A DNA stretch of 64,000 bases from assembly GCF_963877135.1 (NCBI RefSeq), contig NZ_CAWNSW010000125.1, positions 62,001 through 126,000 of the forward strand, written 5' to 3'. Shown here one piece after another: positions 53,492 to 62,219 of the stretch (its first letter is position 1; each line of letters starts with the position of its first letter). The translations under genes and the position numbers were made by a program. The stretch comes from Stenomitos frigidus_A (lineage in GTDB: Bacteria; Cyanobacteriota; Cyanobacteriia; Leptolyngbyales; Leptolyngbyaceae). Below the pieces are notes generated by a model that worked only from the letters and a program-made list of their open reading frames with translations, did not search any database and had not been told where the DNA came from.

Positions 53492-53851
53492 TTAGCTGCG
53501 CTCAGACGAAATCGTTTCAGGCTGAATCTTAGAGGAGGACGGATTGACCAGCACTCTCTGCAACTCTGCCCAGAGATCGTCTCGACGATGAAACCCTTCT
53601 AGCCGATGCAGCACCTCGCCCCCTTCAAAGAGAAGAATCGTGGGTAAAGTGGTGATGCGATAGCGGCTTGATAATTTAAGGTTTTCATCGGCATTGATCC
53701 CAACGAGCTTAAACTGCTTCCCCCATTCCGCTTGAAAGCGCGCTAAAAGGGGTTCAATCATCTTGCAAGGACCACACCAGGGTGCCCCAAAATGCACGAC
53801 GACAGGCGTAGGAGATGCCAAAACTTCTTCTACAAAGGTTTGTTCGCCCAT
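53492..53851 (-). CDS. Thioredoxin
   Basis: A 119-residue cytosolic thioredoxin with the WCGPC active site (HFGAPWCGPCKMIEPLL), the cis-Pro in RITTLPTILLF and the conserved Asp in INADEN. It reduces target disulfides using electrons from FTR or NTR. The N-terminus is short (MGEQTFVEEVLASPTPVVVHF) and the C-terminus ends in a Ser-rich tail. Which of the cyanobacterial m, x, y or o classes it belongs to is not clear by eye. Confidence 0.92.
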   Translation of the reverse strand: MGEQTFVEEVLASPTPVVVHFGAPWCGPCKMIEPLLARFQAEWGKQFKLVGINADENLKLSSRYRITTLPTILLFEGGEVLHRLEGFHRRDDLWAELQRVLVNPSSSKIQPETISSERS

Positions 53852-53906
53852 TGCAGGTTTATCATTCCTTAATGATTAGATGCTTAATATTTACCTTGGG
53901 ATCATC

Positions 53907-54620
53907 CTACCAGCCAACGCTACTTGTTGCACGGATCAAAAAGGGATGTGCCCACCAAAAAAGTAGAACAAAACCAGCAACACCTAAATAGGCAGGACGA
54001 ATAAATTCTTGTAGGTGGAGCGCTTGCTGACCCTCGATGATCGCCTGAAAGGGCACCAACGAGGTTCTCGCTTTGACAACTGCAAAGGCATCACCATAAC
54101 GCGAAAGCAAGCGACGATCGCCATGCCAAACGCCAAACAAATGGTGCATGATTAACCCGATTGAGGTCACGACCATAAATGATGTTCCCAGCCATAGCGT
54201 ATGGGCAACACACCAAATCACTTGACCCACCATTTGTGGATGCCGTGTAATGCGGATGATGCCAGTCTCGTAAAGATGGACTTCAGGCTTTTGGATCGCT
54301 GCCACTTCTAGCAGATTGAACGTAGCTGGATAAAGGAAGAGAAAGGAGATTGCCGATAAGATCCAAACCGTTGTCTGCACACCGGGTGCCCCTTGCAACT
54401 GCCACAGTTGCTTACCGTCGTAGCGGTGATTGAAAAAGTAAATAATCAGCACCACTGCCAGGCTTAAACTCACCAGCGCAAACAGAACCCGATAAAGCCG
54501 GGGACCGATCTGCTTTTCGCCCCAAGGACGCAACGCTGCCAGACCACTGTGGGCGATCGCAAAACTCAACAGCAACCCCAACATAATCCAATGGCTCGGT
54601 GTCAACCAGTCGAAAGACAT
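53907..54620 (-). CDS. NnrU-family membrane protein, 15-cis-zeta-carotene isomerase (Z-ISO)-like
   Basis: A 237-residue protein with six or seven transmembrane helices, from ATG 54620 (MSFDWLTPSHWIM). It resembles plant Z-ISO along the region GIIRITRHPQMVGQVIWCVA and IGLIMHHLFGVWHGDRRLL, then RYGDAFAVVKARTSLVPF. These contain the His residues proposed as heme ligands of Z-ISO. NnrU is the bacterial denitrification-linked relative. In an oxygenic phototroph the carotenoid role is more likely, but it is inferred from similarity recalled from memory. Confidence 0.78.
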   Translation of the reverse strand: MSFDWLTPSHWIMLGLLLSFAIAHSGLAALRPWGEKQIGPRLYRVLFALVSLSLAVVLIIYFFNHRYDGKQLWQLQGAPGVQTTVWILSAISFLFLYPATFNLLEVAAIQKPEVHLYETGIIRITRHPQMVGQVIWCVAHTLWLGTSFMVVTSIGLIMHHLFGVWHGDRRLLSRYGDAFAVVKARTSLVPFQAIIEGQQALHLQEFIRPAYLGVAGFVLLFWWAHPFLIRATSSVGW

Positions 54621-54726
54621 AAGCACCAGTAGAGGAACAACGATCAAACGCTAATCTACCATCTTATCGCTTCTGCCCTTTCCATTTGCCCCATCGCTTT
54701 GCCGCCTCCCTTTCCCCTTGCCTGAC

Positions 54727-56739
54727 TCAGAACACAAGGCCCACATCTAACTGTCGTAAGTCGATTGTATAGAGGGCTCCCTCACCATTGCCCCAGGTAG
54801 CAATGAGCAGCCCATAGGGTTCAAGCACGGCAATCGCTGTGGGACTGGCCGGTCCTGCAAAGCGTCCAGTAACCCGACCACAACGGTCTAACAGGACAAT
54901 CTGCCCATCTGCCGCCATCAAAACGTAACCCCAAGACGCTGATGCTACAAAAATCGGCACAATGTCTACCCCAATGCGCAGGAGTTTGAGGGGCTTCAAA
55001 CTAATGAGTAATACTGAGTGGGTATGTCCTGGTTCCAATGCCACTATGTGATATGGAGTTTCGCTGTCAACAACCTGGCGCAAAGGCACCGGTAAACTGA
55101 AGGCGCTAACAGCATCCCCTCGACGAGTAAAAATTTCTAGCAGTACGCCAGTGATGTACGAATGGGTGCCCTGATCGACAATGTGGGAGAAGGCAACAAC
55201 ATAGCGTGAGTCTGCGATCGCCAAATGAAATGGAGGCGCAGTCAGGCAGGGGGAATGAATGGCACTACCGCTGCGACTACCACTACTACTGCTGCGACTA
55301 CCAGGTTTAAGCGCTTGCATCTGCGACAAATTCCAGAAGCCCAAAGCGCTGGTCACTTTGTCAGGCTCTAGCACTGCTACTGCCATCCAACGCCCTTGTG
55401 CGTCAATGGCAGCAAGGAAGTCTCGGCTAAATTCAGCAACCAGCTCAGGCACTGCATGTTGTAACGGCACGATCGTACTTGCTGCATGTTGCTGAGCCAT
55501 CTGAGTGTGCTGCGCCACACCTTGCTGGAACAACTCGATCGGAAAACGATAGATCGAGCGTTGCGTCATCGCAAAGCAACCTTGAGAGCGGACTAGTAGC
55601 TTTTTGACCGCTTTGGGTAACCGCACGGAGGCTAAGCTCGATCGTCCCTCATTCTCCAAGGGAACCGCCCCAGCAGCCCAAAAACCTCCTGGATAAGTCC
55701 GGCAACCAATGTAGCGCCTGCAAACCTGATAGACCTGCTCATGCTTTTCACCCAAGCCACCTCCAGCCAAGGTTGATGGGTTAGTAGCCACAGTAAGTAT
55801 AGGAACTGTAACTAACTGTTGCACTTCAGCCTGTAGCGCATCCTTTTGCACAGATCGGCACACACTACTGGGTAAGGTGAGGGGCGATCGCAGTAACCTC
55901 GAATCTGCCCATGTCTGCTCAAGTTCAAGCTGTGCAGCGTTTGCAGCCACTTGCACCGCTGCCACCATTTGTGCGGCAGATTGGAACCGTCGTGCTGGCA
56001 GTTTTTGTAAGGCCGTGAGAATCACCGCTTGAAGTGCAGTCGGAATCGTTGCAGGAATTTTAACCGGCTGATTGAGGTGCGCAGACATCATGGCGGCGGG
56101 CACGCCAGAAAACGGTCGATGACCTGCCAGCAATTCAAACAGCATAATCCCGACAGCATACAGATCCGATTTGACAGAGTACTGCCCATAAAACCGTTCG
56201 GGAGCCATGTAGGCAGGTGAACCCGTGTTACCACTAGCGTCGCCTAAGCTTTCTTGGTGTAAATGGGCAATACCAAAATCAGACACGCGAGCCGTCCAAC
56301 CATCTGCTTGCAACGTCAGCAGAATATTTTCTGGTTTGATGTCGCAATGTACGATGCCACGGCTGTGAGCATGGTCTAGTCCCAACAGCACATCGACAGT
56401 TAATTTCAAGCACTGAACCGGATGTAACTGTATCTCTTCTTCCATCAAACCACGTAAGGTGCCACCCTCGCAGTAATCCATAACGAGATAGCGCCCCGTC
56501 GGCGTATGCTCTAGGGCGTGACAGGTCACAATGTTGGCATGCTGCAAACTCAGCAGAAAACGTAGTTCACGCAAGAACTTATGAGTGGGAAACCGATACT
56601 TATCGAGCTCTTTGAGCGCAACAAGGCGACCCGTTTTGCGATGACTGGCGCAGTAAACTCGTCCAAACTGCCCCTGCCCCACTAGTCCCAACAGTCGATA
56701 TTTTGAACGCTTTAACTCTCTTACAAGAAGGTATGACAC
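54727..56739 (-). CDS. spkG: Ser/Thr protein kinase, SpkG-like (Pap operon)
   Basis: A 670-residue Hanks-type kinase: glycine loop GQGQFGRVYCA, VAIK-like Lys in LVALKELDKYR, catalytic loop IVHCDIKPENILL (HCD instead of the usual HRD), DFGIAHL and APERFYG. The HCD is a departure from RD kinases. After residue 280 it has a long C-terminal region with beta-propeller-like repeats and a Ser/Arg/Gly simple run (SRSSSSGSRSGSA). In Synechocystis the kinase SpkG (Slr0152) closes the slr0144-slr0152 operon; here it closes the same set of V4R and phycobilisome-like genes. No transmembrane helix. Confidence 0.85.
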   Translation of the reverse strand: MSYLLVRELKRSKYRLLGLVGQGQFGRVYCASHRKTGRLVALKELDKYRFPTHKFLRELRFLLSLQHANIVTCHALEHTPTGRYLVMDYCEGGTLRGLMEEEIQLHPVQCLKLTVDVLLGLDHAHSRGIVHCDIKPENILLTLQADGWTARVSDFGIAHLHQESLGDASGNTGSPAYMAPERFYGQYSVKSDLYAVGIMLFELLAGHRPFSGVPAAMMSAHLNQPVKIPATIPTALQAVILTALQKLPARRFQSAAQMVAAVQVAANAAQLELEQTWADSRLLRSPLTLPSSVCRSVQKDALQAEVQQLVTVPILTVATNPSTLAGGGLGEKHEQVYQVCRRYIGCRTYPGGFWAAGAVPLENEGRSSLASVRLPKAVKKLLVRSQGCFAMTQRSIYRFPIELFQQGVAQHTQMAQQHAASTIVPLQHAVPELVAEFSRDFLAAIDAQGRWMAVAVLEPDKVTSALGFWNLSQMQALKPGSRSSSSGSRSGSAIHSPCLTAPPFHLAIADSRYVVAFSHIVDQGTHSYITGVLLEIFTRRGDAVSAFSLPVPLRQVVDSETPYHIVALEPGHTHSVLLISLKPLKLLRIGVDIVPIFVASASWGYVLMAADGQIVLLDRCGRVTGRFAGPASPTAIAVLEPYGLLIATWGNGEGALYTIDLRQLDVGLVF

Positions 56740-56895
56740 ATCATGAAATTAATAGCTGACGTTTTTCTTCTTAGTAATTAATCACTATACTTTTGTTCTA
56801 AAAGCAAAAATAATAGAACACTCCTTATTTTTAGTTTGAAGCGAACTCACGCAACTGAACTTGAAGCTAATAACTGTCAGCATCAGCCTCCAACG

Positions 56896-57552
56896 CTAGG
56901 CACAAAGCTTCTGTAGAATAGAGTCGTGATCTAAGCGATTTTCAATCATCGTTTCTGCGGGCTGTAAGCGATTGGTTAAGCCTAATAGAAAGCGGTTGTG
57001 CTCTGCACCTAATGATTCGCAGGTTGTTTGTATACAGTGCAGCTCGCGCCCAGTTAACTGACTGAAAAACGCACTCAAAACGCCCGCTTCGAGGGAACAG
57101 GAAGGTGCTTCACCTTGAGGCGCTTGGCTAGCGAAAGGAGAGCCTGACGTTTTAATGGTGAGAAAGCCTCGGTGCTGGTGTGACTGGTCTAACTCGATTT
57201 TGCCCCAACCATAAGCGACCCAACAGGATTGCAGGCTGTTGAGAAACTCCAGCATTGACATGTCGGCTAGAGCCGTACCGTAGTAGTCAGTTAGCTCTTC
57301 ACGAAAGCGTGTATAAAAGTTTTTGCCCCACCAGCGTCCACAGTTGAACAACACCAGTCGTGCGGCACAACCTGTTTCTTTTTGTAGCCCTGCATAGATT
57401 GCCTGGATGAGGGTTTCGGGAAGTGCGAGCAAGCGATCGCCGCGACGATTCTCCAACAAGCCCATTTCCAGGTCCCCCTGCACATAGGCATCGACGGCAA
57501 AGTAGTTACCAGGAACGCGGTTATTTGTTAATAAATCGGCGACAGAAATCAT
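56896..57552 (-). CDS. V4R-domain protein (Slr0147-like, Pap operon)
   Basis: A 218-residue protein with a V4R domain, a fold shared with 4-vinyl reductase of bacteriochlorophyll synthesis and with regulators that bind small hydrophobic ligands. Visible pattern: LVLFNCGRWWGKNFYTRFRE, FLNSLQSCWVAYGWGKIELD and LEAGVLSAFFSQLTGRELHC followed by AEHNRFLLGLTNRL. Its homologue Slr0147 is in the photosystem II assembly proficiency operon of Synechocystis. A MITE-like element (57606) separates it from the preceding gene. Confidence 0.85.
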   Translation of the reverse strand: MISVADLLTNNRVPGNYFAVDAYVQGDLEMGLLENRRGDRLLALPETLIQAIYAGLQKETGCAARLVLFNCGRWWGKNFYTRFREELTDYYGTALADMSMLEFLNSLQSCWVAYGWGKIELDQSHQHRGFLTIKTSGSPFASQAPQGEAPSCSLEAGVLSAFFSQLTGRELHCIQTTCESLGAEHNRFLLGLTNRLQPAETMIENRLDHDSILQKLCA

Positions 57553-57605
57553 AGAGGAATACCAGGGAGTAATTTTGACTGGAAAGAGTTGAAGTGACTG
57601 TAGAT

Positions 57606-57717
57606 CTTACAGCCGTTTGCAAATGGATCAGCCACAGTGCGAACTTCTTGCTCGCAGGTGTGAGCGAGACGCTCATACTCAGTTGATGTGGCTTATTCAA
57701 ACGACAATTGCTGTAAG
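57606..57717 (-). mobile_element. MITE-like element, copy B, inside the Pap operon
   Basis: A 112-bp element with complementary ends CTTACAGC (57606-57613) and GCTGTAAG (57710-57717) and a wider imperfect inverted repeat (AGCCACA / TGTGGCT). On the minus strand it reads CTTACAGCAATTGTCGTTTG and AATAAGCCACATCAACT, closely matching copy A at 53189. It occupies most of the 227-bp gap between the phycobilisome-like and V4R genes. Confidence 0.8.
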
Positions 57718-57779
57718 ATATAGATCATGGGCTCTCATTCAACATCCTGATCGGTCATCTTTAGTCGAGAACTACATGT

Positions 57780-58265
57780 TTAGTTCCCAGCAGCAGCAAG
57801 CGTCGGTGATTGCAGGATTGCCGTTTGCACTTTTGCAATGTATGGACCCAGCAGGTTGATCTGCTTAGCTGTGAGCGCTTGCGTCAGGCGTTGGTTGAGC
57901 AGGCGGAAAAGCGAAGTATCGATTGCTTGGGTGTTGTGAATGCTGATCGTTGTCGTGAGCCAACTTAGTAGCCGCGACTGTACAAACGCTTCGTCGTTCA
58001 GCAACATGCCCATGGCAGAATAACGCAGCAGCAGGAGAGCATTTTTAAGGCTGCGCTCTAAATTTTCAACTGGTTCATTCGGTAGCGTTGCTTCTAGTTG
58101 GTCTGCTACCTGCTGCATGATTTCGAGTTCGCGATCGCGCAACGTGCGGTACGCATCCAGTCGCTCAGGCAGTGAGTTGACGTATTGATTGATCACGCCT
58201 AGCTCTTCAGGCTTGAGATAACGATGTTCAGCTTCGTCAAAGATCGTTTCGATTTGTGGGTGCAT
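57780..58265 (-). CDS. Phycobilisome-like/globin-fold protein (Slr0146-like, Pap operon)
   Basis: A 161-residue, all-helical protein. The N-terminus (EAEHRYLKPEELGVINQYVN, then SLPERLDAYRTLRDRELEIM) and the middle (LKNALLLLRYSAMGMLLNDE) recall allophycocyanin-like subunits. A chromophore-binding Cys is not evident; the protein has no Cys at all, so it probably carries no covalent bilin. Homologues of this type sit in the Pap operon. No signal peptide. Confidence 0.8.
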   Translation of the reverse strand: MHPQIETIFDEAEHRYLKPEELGVINQYVNSLPERLDAYRTLRDRELEIMQQVADQLEATLPNEPVENLERSLKNALLLLRYSAMGMLLNDEAFVQSRLLSWLTTTISIHNTQAIDTSLFRLLNQRLTQALTAKQINLLGPYIAKVQTAILQSPTLAAAGN

Positions 58266-58322
58266 ACACTTTATTAGGGATGAAGGATGAAGACTAAGTT
58301 GATTGAGACTTTAGCCTTTCCT

Positions 58323-58634
58323 TTAGAAAAGTCCAGAAAAGCCGTCTAGAGTGAGCTCGTCGGCAGCGGGCGGTGGCGTCGGTTGAACAGGCGTGGGAGC
58401 GGCGATCGCAATCCCGTCCCAATTGACTGCAGCGAAGAATTGACAGACGCTCAGCTTAAGCTTTAGAGGGGCGTTGCCACCTTCACCTAAGCCCAGCTTG
58501 ATTTCTTGAACAGCAGGTGCATAGTCTTCCCAATTAACGCCCGTGAAAAAGGTTCTTACGGAGTCTCGTTGCCATGGCTGAGCGGCAGGAAACGCTTTGG
58601 AACCATTGGTTTGGGGCAGAGTCAGCGTACTCAT
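58323..58634 (-). CDS. Small conserved Pap-operon protein (Slr0145-like)
   Basis: A 103-residue protein with two related motifs about 40 residues apart, SVRTFFTGVNWEDYAPAVQE and LSVCQFFAAVNWDGIAIAAP, each around an FFxxVNW core, and a Pro/Ala linker before the acidic C-terminus (LTLDGFSGLF). Its start overlaps the preceding V4R gene by 4 bp (58631-58634). No enzyme motif; it is probably a structural partner of the two V4R proteins. Confidence 0.82.
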   Translation of the reverse strand: MSTLTLPQTNGSKAFPAAQPWQRDSVRTFFTGVNWEDYAPAVQEIKLGLGEGGNAPLKLKLSVCQFFAAVNWDGIAIAAPTPVQPTPPPAADELTLDGFSGLF

Positions 58635-59314
58635 CGCAATAAGTCTCCTGTCCGTAAGCGCTTCTCAATATCCCTAGCGGTTGCTCCTTCGTTAAGCCAG
58701 AAGGACGCTGCATCAATCCGGTCTTGACTGCCCAAAAGAAACTTGCAGTAGGTTTCGCCCATGGAGTAGCACTGAATTTCGATGCAACTCAGCTGCTTTT
58801 TCACCATTTCTGTAAAGAAGCCAGCGAATAGCCCGGCATATAGGAAACAGACAGGCTTGCCCACATCTCCCAAGCTGCGAGCGACAGCAGAGTCAAACAC
58901 GTTGATGAACATAAAGCCTTGCTTGCGATCGCCCATATCTACTTCCCAGCGTCCCCAACCTTGAGAGGTGAAGGGCCACCACCACGTTTCAAGTAGAAAC
59001 AGGAGATTGGTTTGCCGCAGATTGCGATCAAATTCTTTTTCAAACCACTTTTCAAAGAAGAACGCGTCTTTTTGTCCCCATTCGCAGCCGATTGTATACA
59101 TCGTGGCGGCTGAGGCATCTCCAACCTCTTCTTCTAGCCCTTCAACCAGACCAATGATGAAATCTTCGGTTGTCAGCACATTTCTGCTGCCGTTCCAATC
59201 GACGATCGTGCCCTTGTCTTGGTCAAATTGGAAGAAATCTCGAAACCCATAATGATTGTGCTTCTTGGGATTTCTCAACTTGACAGAGTTTTCTTGAGGC
59301 GTTGCAATCACCAT
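58631..59314 (-). CDS. V4R-domain protein (Slr0144-like), first gene of the Pap-like operon
   Basis: A 227-residue V4R protein: HNHYGFRDFFQFDQDKGTIV, ATMYTIGCEWGQKDAFFFEK, LFLLETWWWPFTSQGWGRWE and the C-terminal KQLSCIEIQCYSMGETYCKF with several Cys. In Synechocystis the slr0144-slr0152 operon was linked to photosystem II assembly. Here the order is V4R, small protein, phycobilisome-like, V4R, kinase; homologues of the ferredoxin-like and TPR genes (slr0148-slr0151) are missing from this locus. Overlap with the next gene indicates coupled translation. Confidence 0.87.
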   Translation of the reverse strand: MVIATPQENSVKLRNPKKHNHYGFRDFFQFDQDKGTIVDWNGSRNVLTTEDFIIGLVEGLEEEVGDASAATMYTIGCEWGQKDAFFFEKWFEKEFDRNLRQTNLLFLLETWWWPFTSQGWGRWEVDMGDRKQGFMFINVFDSAVARSLGDVGKPVCFLYAGLFAGFFTEMVKKQLSCIEIQCYSMGETYCKFLLGSQDRIDAASFWLNEGATARDIEKRLRTGDLLR

Positions 59315-60170
59315 AGTCTTTTCTCAGCGGAATCTAAGTAGTAGGAATGAGGCACGCAAACGGCAAAGTGAGCTACCAGCGGCGCTGAAGGCTAAAAAGC
59401 TGAATCATGACCGTAGCAGATAGTATCCACTGCTGGGGCAAACTGACTGGCAGTAGTAGTAGTGAAGAAGGGTTGCCTTGAATCAGCTGTTATTCTGTTA
59501 TTGTTGCTTCTGGTTTAATGTTCCCTGGGCTGGAAAGATCTAACCCATCACCATCAGCTGGTTGAAAATCTTCACAAAAAACAGTCGTTTGAGGGCGATG
59601 AGAACCGATCGTGACGTTGCGCTCACAATGTTAGAGAAGCCGTACAATTCGCCTCCAAAAACCCTTCACGAGCAAATTTTGCCTATAGCAAGCGATCATT
59701 TATACAGTTTTTGGACTCGACGATCGAACAGTATGGAATTGTCCTAGAGTCAAATCACCATAACTAAAGCCTTCCTTTGGGGAGGCTTTTATTTTTCTGG
59801 GTGTCTGGGCGGATGTTTGAAAAGTCCTCGCCCATGGCGACATCTGCGCGTCATTGAAAATCACAGACGGGATAGCAACAAAGTGACGAGGTTGTCAACT
59901 AATTGGACGGTAAGCAGTCGCGAAGTGGATGATCGGCTTTAAGGGCGATCGTGTCCAAATAAAGTCCGCTAAAACAGGTATGCTGAAAAACCTGACAAAC
60001 GCTCAGAAATAGGGTAGATCTAGCAAGGGTATTTCGGGGTTATTGGCGCGGTGCTACTGCTAAGTAAAGGGTTGACAAGCGCTGAACTGAATCGATCTCG
60101 TCTACGAATGCTGGTGGCTGCCAATTCGTCTCGATCAACTTAGCTAAAAACGTGTGTGGTAGGTGGGGTC
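59315..60170. other. Region upstream of the Pap operon with a possible small transcript
   Basis: About 850 bp. No real gene is recognised. A good terminator at 59766-59796 on the plus strand ends whatever is transcribed from about 59500; the 61-codon frame there (59562-59747) has only a TTG start and no homology signs, so a small RNA is an alternative. Near 59941 there is a HIP1 site (GGGCGATCGTGTCCAAATAA) similar to the junction sequence at 4264-4284. Confidence 0.5.
59766..59796 (+). terminator. Intrinsic terminator of an unassigned transcript
   Basis: AAAGCCTTCC-tttg-GGGAGGCTTT stem (59766-59775 with 59780-59789), followed by TATTTTTC. No convincing plus-strand gene ends upstream, which makes it a pointer to a small RNA. 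Confidence 0.8.
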
Positions 60171-61988
60171 GTGCAAAACAAGCAAACATTGATGATGAGA
60201 GCTTTAATTAAAGCGCTAGCAAAGTACCAGGTTCGCAATTGCAAAGTGCTTTTGATCAGTGGTTTGGCAACACTGCTGCCACTCTACAGCGGGTTCTCTA
60301 ACCTAGCGTGGGCTTATGAGCCCAGTACAGAAAACCCTACTGGCACACCAACTGAGGTTGCCCCAACACCCTGCCAGCCGATACGGTCTGCTCAAGCTGG
60401 CGGTTTAACCCGGTTTGTGAATGATGTCACTCAAACGGCAACGTTGATTGAACAACCGGCGATCGGCATGGGTACCTTGCTTGAACAGGTGGCGCCGCAA
60501 ATGCTGGCGTATTTGAATGCGTCTCCCTTCCCCGAAATCAATCAACGCGCCCGGTTAGCTAGAGTGCCTGTGATCATGTATCACGACATCTTGCCGGAAA
60601 AGAAGGTGTTTTTTGATGTCACTCCTGAAGAGTTTGAGCAACGTCTCAAGCTGATTCAGCAGAAGGGTTTGACCCCGATCAGCATGGATCAGTTAGTCAC
60701 CCATCTACGGACGGGCCTCCCCTTACCCGAAAAACCCATTCTATTGACCTTCGACGATGGCTACAGTGGACATTACGAATACGTTTACCCACTGCTAAAA
60801 AAATATAACTACCCTGCTCTCTTTGCGATTTACACGGCCAAAGTGGGCAAACAAATGGGTCGATCGAGCCTAACCTGGGAGCAACTACGGGAGATGGCAA
60901 AAGATCCGTTGATCACGATCTCATCTCACAGTGTTAGCCACAAAGTAATGGAAGGGCTGACACCTGATGAACTTGCGATCGAAACCCAAGAATCAAAACG
61001 CCTTTTGGAAATGGAGTTGGGCGTTCCGATCCGTTATTTCACCTATCCCGAAGGAAAGTATGACACTCAAGCAGTCGAGGCTGTGAAACAGGCAGGGTAT
61101 GCTGCAGCTTTAACGATGGATGATAACAATGAAAAACTGGCAGGACAGTCAGATAACCTGTTTGCGATCGGCCGGGTTGGACAATCGCGACTGGCCGAAA
61201 TGGTTGACGTTGTCTGGGGCGGCCCAAAGCTGCCAGCCTTTAGTCAGGCCTTTGACTTTTCGTCTCCCGTCGTCCGGACGAATACCACTGTTGACAATAC
61301 ACCGTTCATTTTTATTTCCGGTGGTAAACCGATGACGATTCATGCCAAAACGCGTGACCAGGTACCCAAGATTTTAGAGGGCACTGAGGCGATCGCGGCT
61401 GTCGACGGCGGTTTTTTCTCTCTGGAGTTTTTAGACTCTAACGCAATGCTGGGGCCTGTCTTGAGCCAGTCTGAGGGCGAATTTATCCCCGGTAAGCGGG
61501 GAGAGATCCCCTTCCTTGCCAAACGCCCACTGGTTTTGATTGGTCCCAAGTCCGTCAAATTCGTGCCTTTTGATTACATCAAGCACAATACCCTCGAAGG
61601 TATTCAGGCAGAAATGCCGGATGTCACGGATGCGTTTGTGGCGGCTGGTTGGCTGGTGGAAAACGAGCAGCCTCAACCCATTGAACGCTTTGGTCGTTTA
61701 TATAGCGTCAACGAACTACGGCACCGCGCCTTTTGGGGCATTAATCAGGCTGGGCAACCTCAAATTGGGGTTTCTCAAGAACCGATCGGCTCCGTCGATT
61801 TGGGTGCGGCACTGGCAAAAGCTGGCTTTCGGGACGCTGTCATGCTTGACTCTGGTGCCAGTACCTCTCTCGCCTATAAAGGTGCTTCGTTAGTAGGCTA
61901 TACCCCTCGCCCTGTACCCCATGTTGTGGCATTGGTTCCGCCTGCGGGTGCATTGAACGCAAGCTGTGCGTTGGTTTCCTCCCGTTAG
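60171..61988 (+). CDS. Exported polysaccharide deacetylase fused to a phosphodiester-glycosidase (NAGPA) domain
   Basis: About 605 residues from GTG 60171 (AGGTGGGG just upstream; GTG 60156 and the ATGs at 60192/60195 are alternatives). Signal or anchor: VLLISGLATLLPLYSGFSNL. The deacetylase domain (about 140-340) has the metal-binding Asp-Asp in LLTFDDGYSGHYEYVYPLL, and ISSHSVSHKVM, with catalytic-base region VPVIMYHDILP. The C-terminal NAGPA-like domain (about 385-600) has AIAAVDGGFFS and LDSGASTSLAYKG. It probably remodels peptidoglycan or exopolysaccharide at the cell surface. Confidence 0.88.
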   Translation: MQNKQTLMMRALIKALAKYQVRNCKVLLISGLATLLPLYSGFSNLAWAYEPSTENPTGTPTEVAPTPCQPIRSAQAGGLTRFVNDVTQTATLIEQPAIGMGTLLEQVAPQMLAYLNASPFPEINQRARLARVPVIMYHDILPEKKVFFDVTPEEFEQRLKLIQQKGLTPISMDQLVTHLRTGLPLPEKPILLTFDDGYSGHYEYVYPLLKKYNYPALFAIYTAKVGKQMGRSSLTWEQLREMAKDPLITISSHSVSHKVMEGLTPDELAIETQESKRLLEMELGVPIRYFTYPEGKYDTQAVEAVKQAGYAAALTMDDNNEKLAGQSDNLFAIGRVGQSRLAEMVDVVWGGPKLPAFSQAFDFSSPVVRTNTTVDNTPFIFISGGKPMTIHAKTRDQVPKILEGTEAIAAVDGGFFSLEFLDSNAMLGPVLSQSEGEFIPGKRGEIPFLAKRPLVLIGPKSVKFVPFDYIKHNTLEGIQAEMPDVTDAFVAAGWLVENEQPQPIERFGRLYSVNELRHRAFWGINQAGQPQIGVSQEPIGSVDLGAALAKAGFRDAVMLDSGASTSLAYKGASLVGYTPRPVPHVVALVPPAGALNASCALVSSR

Positions 61989-62219
61989 GTTGAGTGCTGG
62001 GTGTTGATCGCGTCAGCTCTCGGCCATAGCGCGTCTCAACAAGTGCGGTACAAGCAACTGAGAAAGAGGTGTCAGGAGTCAGAATCCATCAGTCAGCAGT
62101 GGTCTACCATACTCACTTTTAAATCCTGAATACTTACGTCAAAATGTCCAGCACGTGAGTAAGAGCCGCTGATAGCTACAGCTAGCGATTGCTGCTGGTT
62201 ACTGACTACTGACTTCTTG

